Positions 1 through 6,956 of a stretch of 8,594 bases of DNA are shown here, piece by piece. Made by a program: the position numbers and the translations under genes. Position 1 is the stretch's first letter; every line of letters starts with the position of its first letter. This DNA comes from Actinomycetota bacterium. Its GTDB lineage: Bacteria; Actinomycetota; Actinomycetes; Actinomycetales; Microbacteriaceae. Where the stretch lies: contig JAQBZV010000032.1 in NCBI GenBank assembly GCA_027728145.1, positions 1-8,594 on the forward strand, read 5' to 3'. The notes beneath the pieces were generated by a model. The model saw only the letters and a list, made by a program, of their open reading frames with translations. It had not been told where the DNA came from and searched no databases.

Positions 1-152
1 ACAAACGTCACCAGCGCTCCCACCAGCACGACCGGTCCGCTGTAAAGACGCAAACCATTGATGACCAGTGCTCCGAAGAACACGACCACCATCTCCAATC
101 CCAGCGCTATTTGGAGCAGTGATTCAGTAGCGCTCTTGTCCCGCTTAGCCAT
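1..152 (-). CDS. DUF4233 family membrane protein (5' part only, cut by window edge)
   Basis: The visible 50 codons begin [20 protein letters not shown] and continue into a hydrophobic stretch (about residues 12-30, rich in L, V, F, G), then a short polar break (NGLRLYSGP) and the start of a second hydrophobic segment. This matches the beginning of DUF4233 proteins, small (about 110-130 residue) multi-pass membrane proteins of unknown function encoded directly after folC in many Actinobacteria. The start ATG overlaps the last 8 nt of folC (ATGGCTAA). A good ribosome site (GGGGAGG, 8 nt before the ATG) lies inside the 3' end of folC, so it can initiate itself as well as by coupling. The remainder lies left of the window. 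Family assignment rests on context plus the short N-terminus; no function is inferred. Confidence 0.75.
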   Translation of the reverse strand, partial: MAKRDKSATESLLQIALGLEMVVVFFGALVINGLRLYSGPVVLVGALVTF

Positions 153-1488
153 GTCCGGAGCCTCCCCTCACCTCACCAATAAGAGTGATGGAGCCTGTCA
201 CCAGGACCCCTCCCTCGACGCCACTGAGTTCTTTCGCGCGCTCTAGCGCCGAATCCACATCTCCCCGGGAATCCACCCGATCGGGGCCAGCGATAGCGGA
301 GACGGTGTCGGCGAGATCCGAGACGGAGATGGCTCGATCCGACTGCGACTGGGTGACCACGAAGTGGTCCACCACCGGGTCGAGGGCCTCCACAATCCCG
401 ATCACGTCTTTTTCTTGGAGGATTCCGAGGACACAAATCAGTCGGGTGAAACTGAACGACCCCATGATCGCGCGACAGAGTGCTTCTGCGCTGTGTGGGT
501 TGTGAGCGGCATCGAGAATGACCATGGGGTGGTGGTCAATGATTTGCAAGCGCCCCGGACTCGAGGATAAGAGGATTCCGTCCTCCACCACTTCAGCTCC
601 CAAGGGGATTTCACCATTACCGAGGAAAGATTCCACCGCGGCAATTGCGAGGGCGGCGTTATCCGCCTGATAGTCGCCGAACAGTGGCAGCCCCAGATTT
701 CGATACTCCCCAGCGATTCCGGACACCGAAATCATCTGACCACCCACCGCGCTCTCCGTGCTGAGGAGATAAAAGTCACGACCCATTACCCGAAGCGTCG
801 CTTCGGAGAGCGTGCAGGCGCGCAGTATTTCGTCCATGGCGTCTTCGCTCTGGACGGCGCTCACCACCCGAGACGCAGGCTTCACGATGCCGGCTTTGGT
901 TCGCGCAATTTCTCGGATGGTATCGCCCAAAAATTCTGCGTGATCCATCGCGATGGGCGTCAACACGGCCACATCTGCGACCACCACATTGGTGGCATCC
1001 CACTCGCCCCCCATTCCCACCTCGATGACAGCAACATCCACGGGAGCGTCAGCAAAACACGCGAAGGTGAGGACGGTGAGCGCCTCATAAAAAGTAAGCG
1101 GAGGCTCCGAGTTTGCGAGTAGTTCCGCATCCACCATCTGCAGGAATGGCTCCACATCCGCCCAGTTCTCCGCGAGCAATCGATCCGAGATGGGTTCACC
1201 ATCGATCACGATGCGCTCACTCAGACGGTTCAAGTGAGGCGAGGTCATGAGCCCTACTCGAAGTCCGTGGGACCGCAGCAAGCTCTCGGTGATCCGAGCG
1301 GTGGAGGTTTTTCCGTTCGTCCCGGCGATGTGAATTACGCCATACATGCGTTGGGGATCACCGAGTAACTCGACGGCTCGCCGCGTTGCTTCCAAACGCC
1401 GCTTAGGAGTTGCCTCACCGATCCGTGCGTAGAGAGCTTCCTCCACGGCCGCGGCGGCGAGGCGATCATCAGAGGGGGTGTCAGCCAC
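145..1488 (-). CDS. folC: Bifunctional folylpolyglutamate synthase / dihydrofolate synthase
   Basis: A 447-residue cytosolic Mur-ligase-type enzyme that adds glutamate to dihydropteroate and to reduced folates, using ATP. Visible motifs in order: the ATP-binding P-loop GTNGKTS (residues 56-62), TSPHL (82-86) followed by [11 protein letters not shown], the [13 protein letters not shown] block (156-168), DHAEFLG (182-188), KAGIVK (198-203, with the lysine normally carbamylated in this family), [11 protein letters not shown] (271-281), SPGRLQII (310-317) and DAAHNPHS (326-333). Length is normal for the family and no key motif is missing. The start is GTG at 1488; it overlaps the ileS stop by 8 nt (GTGGCTGA) and has no strong Shine-Dalgarno (only a weak AAAG about 10 nt upstream), which suggests translational coupling to ileS. 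An internal start is unlikely because the first internal Met (48) would leave only a few residues before the P-loop. Confidence 0.96.
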   Translation of the reverse strand: MADTPSDDRLAAAAVEEALYARIGEATPKRRLEATRRAVELLGDPQRMYGVIHIAGTNGKTSTARITESLLRSHGLRVGLMTSPHLNRLSERIVIDGEPISDRLLAENWADVEPFLQMVDAELLANSEPPLTFYEALTVLTFACFADAPVDVAVIEVGMGGEWDATNVVVADVAVLTPIAMDHAEFLGDTIREIARTKAGIVKPASRVVSAVQSEDAMDEILRACTLSEATLRVMGRDFYLLSTESAVGGQMISVSGIAGEYRNLGLPLFGDYQADNAALAIAAVESFLGNGEIPLGAEVVEDGILLSSSPGRLQIIDHHPMVILDAAHNPHSAEALCRAIMGSFSFTRLICVLGILQEKDVIGIVEALDPVVDHFVVTQSQSDRAISVSDLADTVSAIAGPDRVDSRGDVDSALERAKELSGVEGGVLVTGSITLIGEVRGGSGHG

Positions 1489-4400
1489 TCTTCGACACTT
1501 TCACACGAATCTTAGAGTTTTCCCCCACGGCGAGGACGTCGTCACCGTCCGCTAAATCACCACACTCGATGCTCAGCGACAGCGTCTCCCTAGCAACCAT
1601 GTCCTGGTGGGTCAGGATTGCCTCCCGGGCGACCTGGTCAGCTTCCAAGACCGTGGTAATGCGGTCTGAGACATCGAGCCCCGCGTTTTTGCGCTCCTGT
1701 TGAATCCATCGGATCACATCTCGTGCAAGGCCCTCGGCTTCAAGCTCCGGGGTCACCGTGGTGTCGAGGAGAACAAATCCACCACTGGCTAAGAACTGCA
1801 CCGCAGTGTCCTCCCCTTCTGAGGTGAACTCAAGCACATATTCGCCCTCTTCCAGCGGAACGCCTGCCACGGTGACAACACCTCCCTCAATTCTCCAGTC
1901 CCCCGCCTTCGCGCCCTGAATAATGTTCTGAACTCCTGACCCAAGCCGGGGCCCCAACACCCGCGACTGAGGGAGCAGTTTCTTGCCGATCCCCAACTCT
2001 GTGGCGACCTGGTCATCGAGTTCCCGCGTGAGCACCTCTCTGACGTTGAGCTCCTCGGCCAAAATGTCGAGAAAGTCCTCGACGCCGGCTGAGTTCTCCG
2101 TCACGATGGTGAGCGAGGAAAGCGGCAAACGCACGCGTAATCCGCGAGATTTCCGCAGCGCCAACCCTGCGGAGGCCACATCGCGAACAGTGTCCATCGC
2201 CGACACCAACTCATCATCTGCGGGGAAGTCCGAGGCCTCAGGCCAGTCCGTGAGGTGAACGCTGTCACCACCGGTGAGTCCGCGCCACACCTCCTCAGTG
2301 ACCAGAGGTGCCAGGGGCGCCGCCACACGGGACACTGTTTCGAGGACTGTGTAGAGGGTGTCCAAGGCGTCAGTGTTGCTGCCATCCCAGAATCTCTCGC
2401 GACTGCGACGCACGTACCAATTGGTCAACACATCGGCAAAATCTCGGATTGCTGCCGCCGCCATAGGTGAGTCCAGTGCCTCGAATTTGGTCGTCGTGAC
2501 CTCAATCAGGTTTCTCGTCTTTGCGAGGATGTAGCGGTCGAGAACATTGGGGGAATCTGTTCGCCAGACCGGCTCATGATCCCCCACATACAAACTGAGG
2601 AAGTAATACGTGCTCCAGTAGGGCAGCAGGAACTGTCTAACACCCTCGCGGATTCCCTCCTCCGTGACCACGAGGTTTCCGCCTCGAATGACGGAGCTTG
2701 ACATCAAGAACCAGCGCATGGCGTCCGCGCCATCGCGCTCAAATACCTCCGAGACATCCGGGTAGTTCCGCAAGCTCTTCGACATTTTCTGGCCATCAGA
2801 ACCCAGAACGATTCCATGGGAGATGACCTGTTTAAACGCGGGGCGATCAAACAGTGCTGTGGCAAGAATGTGCATCGTGTAAAACCAGCCGCGCGTTTGG
2901 CCGATGTATTCAACGATGAAGTCTGCAGGGTTGTGGGAATCAAACCAGTCAGGGTTCTCGAACGGATAGTGAACCTGGGCGAAGGGCATCGACCCGGAAT
3001 CAAACCAGACGTCAAGCACATCGGGAATGCGGCGCATCATCGACTTCCCGCTGGGGTCATCCGGGTTGGGGCGCACCAACTCGTCAATGGCGGGGCGGTG
3101 CAGGTCAGTGGGTGTTACCCCAAAGTCCCGCTCGAGTTCCTCGAGGGACCCATACACATCAATTCTCGGGAAATCGGGGTTATCGCTCTTCCAGACGGGA
3201 ATCGGGGAGCCCCAGTAGCGGTTGCGGGAGATGGACCAGTCCCTCGCGTTGGAGAGCCACTTACCAAATTGGCCGTCCTTGACGTTTGCAGGGACCCAGG
3301 TGATCTCTTCGTTCAGCTCGAGCATCCGGTCACGGATTTCGGTGACCCGCACAAACCAACTGGAGACAGCCTTATAAATCAGAGGCGTGCGGCATCGCCA
3401 GCAGTGCGGATAGGAGTGGTCGTAGGAGCGCTCGGCAAACAGGCGACCACTGGTGCGGAGCAATCCGGTGAGGGTCTTGTTGGCCTCGAACACCTGAAGA
3501 CCCGCAACATCGGACACCTGGTCGAGGAATCGACCAGCATCATCCACAGAAATGACGACCGGGATTCCCGCCTCCGCGCAGGTGACCTGGTCGTCCTCGC
3601 CATAGGCCGGAGCTTGGTGGACAATCCCTGTTCCCTCACCCGTGGCGACATACTCAGCGACCAGTAGCTGCCAGGCATTGTCCATGCCCCAGGCCTCACG
3701 GTCAGCGTAGTAATCAAACACTCGGGTGTATTCGATGCCGCCAAGGTCGGATCCCTGAACCCGTCGGGTGATTGCCGCCATCGCGTCCGCGACTTCGGCA
3801 TAGCCGAGTTCCTTGCGGTAGTGGGTGATGGTGTCCTCAGCCAGCAGGTAGGTGACACCTGGCTGAGACACCTCTGGCCCCGCCGGCACCAGGGCATAGG
3901 TAATCTCTGGTCCCACGGCCAGAGCCGCGTTGGTCGGGAGCGTCCAGGGGGTGGTGGTCCACGCGAGTGCCAGAACTCCCTCGAGATCCGCGGCTCGGGC
4001 CTTGTCCCCCTGCAGAGGGAAGGTGACCGTGACGGACTGATCTTGACGTGGTTTATAGACGTCGTCGTCCATCCGCAACTCGTGGTTGCTCAGCGGAGTT
4101 TGGTCCCGCCAGCAGTAGGGCAACACACGGTAACCCTCATAGGCAAGACCTTTGCCGTGGAGTTGCTTGAACGCCCAAATGACGCTCTCCATGAACGTGA
4201 TGTCGAGTGTCTTGTAGTCGTTGTCGAAGTCCACCCAGCGGGCCTGCCTGGTCACATACTCTTGCCACTCGGCGGTGTAGCGGAGGACAGATTCTTTCGC
4301 GGCCTGGTTGAAGGCCGCGATGCCCATCTCCTCGATTTGGCTCTTGTCCGTAATGCCGAGTTGACGCTCCGCTTCGAGCTCAGCGGGCAAACCGTGGGTG

Positions 4401-4678
4401 TCCCAGCCGAATCGGCGGTGGACCTGCTTTCCGCGCATGGTGTGAAAGCGCGGGAACACATCCTTTGCATACCCGGTGAGCAAGTGGCCATAGTGGGGTA
4501 ACCCGTTGGCAAAGGGCGGGCCGTCATAGAAGACCCACTCATCGCAGCCTTCTCGCTGGTCAATGGATTTCTGGAAGGTGTTTCCTTCTTTCCAGCCCGC
4601 GAGGACCCGATGTTCAATCTCGGGAAACGAGGGGCTCGGCTCTACCGAGGAGCCGGGGAGGTGACGGGGGAAAGCCAT
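1481..4678 (-). CDS. ileS: Isoleucyl-tRNA synthetase, IleS2 (eukaryote-like) type
   Basis: Class I aminoacyl-tRNA synthetase, 1065 residues from the chosen start, charging tRNA-Ile with isoleucine in the cytosol. Visible landmarks: the HIGH-type motif HYGH (62-65) in [25 protein letters not shown] (91-100), the editing (CP1) domain with [11 protein letters not shown] (240-250) and [15 protein letters not shown] (349-363), SYPHCWRC (422-429), [16 protein letters not shown] (481-496), DVWFDSGS (556-563) and KMSKS (631-635). The wording of these blocks and the lack of a C-terminal cysteine zinc site fit IleS2 rather than the E. coli-like IleS1 type. An in-frame ATG lies 45 nt upstream (4723), but it sits within the T-box anti-sequestrator stem and has only a poor ribosome site. 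The ATG at 4678 is preceded by an AGAGAGAG purine run about 6 nt away and starts with the family-like MAFPRH. First gene of an operon with folC and DUF4233. Confidence 0.97.
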   Translation of the reverse strand: MAFPRHLPGSSVEPSPSFPEIEHRVLAGWKEGNTFQKSIDQREGCDEWVFYDGPPFANGLPHYGHLLTGYAKDVFPRFHTMRGKQVHRRFGWDTHGLPAELEAERQLGITDKSQIEEMGIAAFNQAAKESVLRYTAEWQEYVTRQARWVDFDNDYKTLDITFMESVIWAFKQLHGKGLAYEGYRVLPYCWRDQTPLSNHELRMDDDVYKPRQDQSVTVTFPLQGDKARAADLEGVLALAWTTTPWTLPTNAALAVGPEITYALVPAGPEVSQPGVTYLLAEDTITHYRKELGYAEVADAMAAITRRVQGSDLGGIEYTRVFDYYADREAWGMDNAWQLLVAEYVATGEGTGIVHQAPAYGEDDQVTCAEAGIPVVISVDDAGRFLDQVSDVAGLQVFEANKTLTGLLRTSGRLFAERSYDHSYPHCWRCRTPLIYKAVSSWFVRVTEIRDRMLELNEEITWVPANVKDGQFGKWLSNARDWSISRNRYWGSPIPVWKSDNPDFPRIDVYGSLEELERDFGVTPTDLHRPAIDELVRPNPDDPSGKSMMRRIPDVLDVWFDSGSMPFAQVHYPFENPDWFDSHNPADFIVEYIGQTRGWFYTMHILATALFDRPAFKQVISHGIVLGSDGQKMSKSLRNYPDVSEVFERDGADAMRWFLMSSSVIRGGNLVVTEEGIREGVRQFLLPYWSTYYFLSLYVGDHEPVWRTDSPNVLDRYILAKTRNLIEVTTTKFEALDSPMAAAAIRDFADVLTNWYVRRSRERFWDGSNTDALDTLYTVLETVSRVAAPLAPLVTEEVWRGLTGGDSVHLTDWPEASDFPADDELVSAMDTVRDVASAGLALRKSRGLRVRLPLSSLTIVTENSAGVEDFLDILAEELNVREVLTRELDDQVATELGIGKKLLPQSRVLGPRLGSGVQNIIQGAKAGDWRIEGGVVTVAGVPLEEGEYVLEFTSEGEDTAVQFLASGGFVLLDTTVTPELEAEGLARDVIRWIQQERKNAGLDVSDRITTVLEADQVAREAILTHQDMVARETLSLSIECGDLADGDDVLAVGENSKIRVKVSKSG

Positions 4679-4711
4679 GGGGTCTCTCTCTGACACAGGT
4701 GGGTGAGGGCT

Positions 4712-4750
4712 GCGAGGACGCATGATTTCTCACACGCGGTACCACCCCGC
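4712..4750 (-). promoter_or_regulatory. T-box anti-sequestrator helix
   Basis: The canonical T-box fold can be drawn by hand. Helix A1 is GCGGGG (4745-4750) with CCUCGC (4712-4717), six pairs including one G-U. The 7-nt bulge UGGUACC (4738-4744) exposes UGGU for the tRNA acceptor end. Helix A2 is GCGUGU (4732-4737) with AUGCGU (4718-4723), six pairs with several wobbles, closed by a loop of 8 nt. The upstream in-frame ATG at 4723 is part of the A2 3' strand, which argues against its use as a start. The competing sequestrator is not resolved: GGGGU (4744-4748) could pair with ACCCC directly before the real ATG, but this is only 5 bp. Confidence 0.8.
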
Positions 4751-4870
4751 TTGCTTAGAAACTCTCTAAGCCACTTCATGTCAGGCGATGACGGGCCAAC
4801 CCGACCGGTTCTACTGAGAATCAGGGATTCTGTTCTTCCGGCAGCTCCCCGGTGATGGCCGGTTCAGCGC
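4712..4870 (-). promoter_or_regulatory. T-box riboswitch, isoleucine-specific, actinobacterial short-stem-I type, upstream of ileS
   Basis: Read on the minus strand, the leader contains the exact T-box core TGGTACCGCG (4735-4744) in the context GGGGTGGTACCGCG. Upstream, the stem-I segment GGCCATCACCGGGGAGCTG carries an ATC isoleucine specifier triplet (4854-4856) beside a CCGG/CCGG helix (4838-4841 with 4849-4852). Next come a 6-bp hairpin AGAATC-CCT-GATTCT (4817-4831), a CGGG-TTGG-CCCG hairpin (4792-4803), and a 7-bp stem-III-like hairpin GCTTAGA/TCTAAGC (4753-4771) just before the T-box. The variable base of UGGN is U, which pairs with the A discriminator expected of tRNA-Ile. No terminator hairpin plus U-tract follows. 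By analogy with the known actinobacterial ileS T-boxes, control is therefore probably of translation initiation. Uncharged tRNA-Ile should stabilise the anti-sequestrator and raise ileS expression. The outer 5' boundary is approximate. Confidence 0.93.
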
Positions 4871-4880
4871 TGTTGGTCAC

Positions 4881-4886
4881 AGTCTA
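4881..4886 (-). promoter_or_regulatory. Candidate -10 element (TAGACT) for the ileS leader transcript
   Basis: TAGACT on the minus strand would place transcription start near 4874, immediately before the first T-box stem, which is where a start is needed if ileS has its own promoter. The first three bases are also the stop codon of the TetR gene. No good -35 hexamer lies at 16-18 nt spacing (about AGCAGA), so this is a weak positional inference. Read-through from the TetR gene is an alternative source of ileS transcripts. Confidence 0.35.
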
Positions 4887-5444
4887 GAACAGGGTGGCCA
4901 CACTCTGCTGACCCAGCACCCCGCGGATCCGCTGGAGCTGGAACTCCAGTAGCGCGACCAGTTCTTCTCGTGGAGAGGGTGCGCGAGCCCAGCTCAGCAC
5001 TGCCTCGACAATGACTCCCAGAACGAGCCAGACATCCTTCTGCTCTACCCCAGACCCCGCAATGCTGCGGCGAAGCCTTTCCAGTCGCACTCCCGCGCTG
5101 GCAGCCAGCTCGTCTCCCAGACCCATCGCTTCGCTTTGGCTTGCCACGAGGGGAATCCGCTCCCGCGGGTGGGCGGCAGCGACCGTCTCCAGTGCTTCCC
5201 GCAATGGCGTAGCACTGCCGAGCAGGGTGTCAAGGCTCTGCAGAGCGCGGTCAACATCCACCCAGAGAACATCGGATTTGGTGGTGCAGTAGTTGAAGAA
5301 TGTTGCCCGGGAAATTCCCGCGCGCCTCGCAATCTCATCGATGCTGGTGTTTTGGTAGCCCTGCTCGAGGAACAATTCCGTTGCAGCGTCCTCCAGCGCC
5401 GCCACCGAAGACATCGGAGGCCTGCCGCGTTCTCGAGAGTTCAC
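4884..5444 (-). CDS. TetR/AcrR family transcriptional regulator
   Basis: A 186-residue cytosolic DNA-binding protein, likely a dimeric ligand-responsive repressor. The N-terminal TetR helix-turn-helix is clear: AALEDAATELFLEQGY (about 15-30), TSIDEIARRAGISRATFFNY (33-52) and the following TKSDVLW. The C-terminal two thirds are helical and not conserved enough to name a ligand. The usual aromatic after the recognition-helix tyrosine is a cysteine (NYCTTK), a minor deviation. The start chosen is GTG at 5444, giving MNSRERGRPP with the basic tail usual before this domain and a ribosome site AGGGGA (5449-5454) about 5 nt upstream. A longer reading from 5531 would put 29 extra residues across the divergent control region and is rejected. 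It is divergent from the MHS transporter gene, separated by 85 bp, so that transporter is the likely target; autoregulation is also likely. Confidence 0.93.
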   Translation of the reverse strand: MNSRERGRPPMSSVAALEDAATELFLEQGYQNTSIDEIARRAGISRATFFNYCTTKSDVLWVDVDRALQSLDTLLGSATPLREALETVAAAHPRERIPLVASQSEAMGLGDELAASAGVRLERLRRSIAGSGVEQKDVWLVLGVIVEAVLSWARAPSPREELVALLEFQLQRIRGVLGQQSVATLF

Positions 5445-5529
5445 CTGGTCCCCTATAGTTGAGGTAGCACCTATTTTATATACACAGTCTAGTAATTCAT
5501 TACCTTTGCGAATCCCAGGAGGACATTTC
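5445..5529. promoter_or_regulatory. Divergent control region between the TetR regulator and MHS transporter genes
   Basis: This 85-bp spacer is clearly richer in A/T than its surroundings (TTTTATATA at 5474-5482) and must hold both start signals. TATA-like boxes can be picked on both strands (for example TATAAA reading leftward), but no -35/-10 pair has both consensus hexamers at 16-18 nt spacing, so individual promoters are not called. It includes an inverted repeat (5492-5503), the TetR-gene ribosome site at the left end and the strong AGGAGG site (5517-5522) of the transporter gene at the right end. Confidence 0.7.
5492..5503. promoter_or_regulatory. Inverted repeat GTAAT-TC-ATTAC, candidate TetR operator
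   Basis: Two perfect 5-bp arms separated by 2 bp, 27 bp before the transporter ATG and 48 bp before the TetR start. The symmetry, A/T richness and placement in a divergent regulator/transporter spacer fit a TetR-family operator half-site pair. A second, weaker symmetry, AGGT-AGC-ACCT (5462-5472), lies to the left. Short palindromes arise by chance in A/T-rich DNA, so the assignment is an inference. Confidence 0.4.
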
Positions 5530-6834
5530 ATGATTCAGACAGATCCCGTAATGGCCAGAAAGGCCAGATGGGCGTCCCTCGTCGGGACTTCCCTGGAGTC
5601 CTACGACTTCTACATCTACGCATATTTCGCCGCGTTCTTCGTTGGCCCACTGTTCTTTGATCCGCTCGGGGGCTTCGGCGGAACGCTGGCAGCTTTCCTC
5701 TCGATTGCCTTGGCCTTCATCATTCGACCCGTCGGGGCCATCCTGTTTGGTCACATTGGTGACCGCATTGGCCGCCGGAAGACCCTGATTGCTACGGTCA
5801 CGATGATGGGTGTTGCAACGGGGCTCATCGGAGTTCTCCCCACCTACGACCAGGCCGGCTGGTTGGGTGCAGCGGTGCTTGTGGCTTTGAGACTCCTTCA
5901 GGGCATCTCCATGGGTGGAGAGTGGGGCGGGGCTATCCTCGTCGCCACCGAGCACGAGTCCGGAGCCAAACGAGCCTTTGCTGCGGCGATGCCTCAGCTC
6001 GGGTCCCCCATTGGCTCCATCCTTTCGGCCGGAGCATTTATCTGGTTGACCCTCGCGTTGACCAATGATCAGATCGTGGAGTGGGCATGGAGATTGCCCT
6101 TCCTGAGCGCCATCCCTCTGCTTTTGGTGTCGCTCTACTTGCGCCTCGCCATCACAGAAACCCCCGTCTTCGAGGAAGTGGTGAAGCAGCAGCGTCGCCC
6201 CAAGGTTCCGTTCTTCGCCTTGCTCAGACAACAGCCTTTTGCCGTGTTTATCGCTGTCTGCGTTGCACTGCTGGGTATCGGTTCCTACTCCCTGATGAAC
6301 ACCTACACCATCAACTACGGAGTGGTGCAGCTGGGCTTTGAGTACTACGAGTTGTTGATCGCCACAACCATTGGTGGACTCTTACAGCTCATCACCATCC
6401 CGCTCTTTGGGCGCTGGGCCGTGAGGATTGGCTCCACCAGCGTGGTGGCGTGGGGTGCACTAGGAACACTGCTCGTCGCGTTCCCGATCTACTATTTCCT
6501 CCAGTTCGCTAACTTTGGTGTGCTGGTGGGCATGATGCTGATCGGAGGTACCCTCCCCACAATGAGTTGGGCCGCCCTCGGAGGCGTCTACAGCGACCTC
6601 TTCGATGAGCGCTATCGATACTCGGCCCTCGGGTTCGCCTATTCCATCGCTGCCGTGGTGTCGGGATTCGTTCCCGCCGTCACGCTCACCATCGGGGCAG
6701 CGACGAACAACGCGTGGTGGCACCCAGCGATTGTGCTGGCGGGACTGGCGATTATCACCCTTGTGGCAACTCTGCAGGCCGGTCGAATGGCACTGAGCAA
6801 CAAAGAGACCGCATATGCAAGGACGGGAGCCTAA
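5530..6834 (+). CDS. MHS-family major facilitator transporter (metabolite:H+ symporter type)
   Basis: A 434-residue inner-membrane protein with about 12 hydrophobic segments, normal length for the metabolite:H+ symporter branch (relatives of ProP, KgtP and ShiA). Diagnostic features are the ESYDFYIYAYFA segment in the first helix (23-34), the loop 2-3 signature GHIGDRIGRRKTL (74-86) and RLLQGISMGGEWGGA (121-135) in helix 4. The equivalent second-half loop (FGRWAVRIGS) has lost the DRxGRR pattern, and no ETRG-like motif ends the protein. The substrate, probably a small organic acid, amino acid or osmolyte, cannot be deduced. The start is ATG 5530 with AGGAGG 7 nt upstream, preferred over an in-frame TTG at 5506. 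Divergent from the TetR gene, which likely represses it, and followed at once by a strong terminator, so it is probably monocistronic. Confidence 0.93.
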   Translation: MIQTDPVMARKARWASLVGTSLESYDFYIYAYFAAFFVGPLFFDPLGGFGGTLAAFLSIALAFIIRPVGAILFGHIGDRIGRRKTLIATVTMMGVATGLIGVLPTYDQAGWLGAAVLVALRLLQGISMGGEWGGAILVATEHESGAKRAFAAAMPQLGSPIGSILSAGAFIWLTLALTNDQIVEWAWRLPFLSAIPLLLVSLYLRLAITETPVFEEVVKQQRRPKVPFFALLRQQPFAVFIAVCVALLGIGSYSLMNTYTINYGVVQLGFEYYELLIATTIGGLLQLITIPLFGRWAVRIGSTSVVAWGALGTLLVAFPIYYFLQFANFGVLVGMMLIGGTLPTMSWAALGGVYSDLFDERYRYSALGFAYSIAAVVSGFVPAVTLTIGAATNNAWWHPAIVLAGLAIITLVATLQAGRMALSNKETAYARTGA

Positions 6835-6846
6835 CCACACCCAGCG

Positions 6847-6890
6847 TGGGGTCTGGGTTTCCTTCGGGGAACCCAGACCCCATTTGTTTT
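6847..6890 (+). terminator. Strong rho-independent terminator after the MHS transporter gene
   Basis: A 16-bp stem (6847-6862 with 6867-6882) with one G-U pair is closed by a TTCG tetraloop and followed by TTTGTTTT (6883-6890). It begins 12 nt after the transporter stop codon. There is no matching A-rich tract on the left side, so it should act only in the rightward direction. It insulates valS from transporter transcription. Confidence 0.95.
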
Positions 6891-6956
6891 GTAGCATGGG
6901 AGCACTAACACCAAGGCACAGTGGACGCGGTGCCGCCCATAGCGAAGAAGGTGCCC
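6891..6956 (+). promoter_or_regulatory. valS leader with possible alternative RNA pairings
   Basis: The 66 nt between the terminator and valS must contain, or follow closely on, the valS promoter, but no convincing -35/-10 pair is visible. The ribosome site is AAGAAGG (6945-6951), 5 nt before the ATG. Short complementary segments are present. ATGGG (6896-6900) can pair with CCCAT (6936-6940), or, extended as CATGGG (6895-6900), with CCCATG at the start codon (6954-6959). GGCAC (6915-6919) can pair with GTGCC (6930-6934), or with the second GTGCC at 6951-6955. No T-box core is present. Confidence 0.3.

Noticed and set aside
2816..3667. 283-codon open frame opposite ileS
   Set aside because: It runs antisense through the catalytic and editing regions of a clearly conserved synthetase gene. 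High-G+C codon bias keeps such frames open, and the translation has no recognisable domain.
3821..4501. 226-codon open frame opposite ileS
   Set aside because: Same situation: shadow of the ileS reading frame, no ribosome site of note, no protein-like motif.
4679..4735. Transcription terminator as the T-box output
   Set aside because: No G/C hairpin followed by a U-run is present between the T-box core and the ileS start, so attenuation by termination is not supported.
5506..5529. TTG start giving an 8-residue longer transporter
   Set aside because: The codons would translate the AGGAGG ribosome site itself; ATG 5530 has ideal spacing to that site.
5445..5531. 29-residue N-terminal extension of the TetR regulator
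   Set aside because: It would translate the A/T-rich divergent promoter region and overlap the transporter ribosome site and ATG; GTG 5444 has a proper ribosome site and a typical basic N-terminus.
5500..6231. 243-codon open frame opposite the transporter gene
   Set aside because: Very polar, low-complexity translation rich in G, E, Q and H, which is the expected complement of codons for a hydrophobic membrane protein; it would also overlap the divergent promoter region.
6847..6890. Bidirectional action of the terminator
   Set aside because: The sequence to its left (CACACCCAGCG) lacks an A-rich tract, so no U-tract would follow the hairpin on the minus strand, and no convergent gene needs it.
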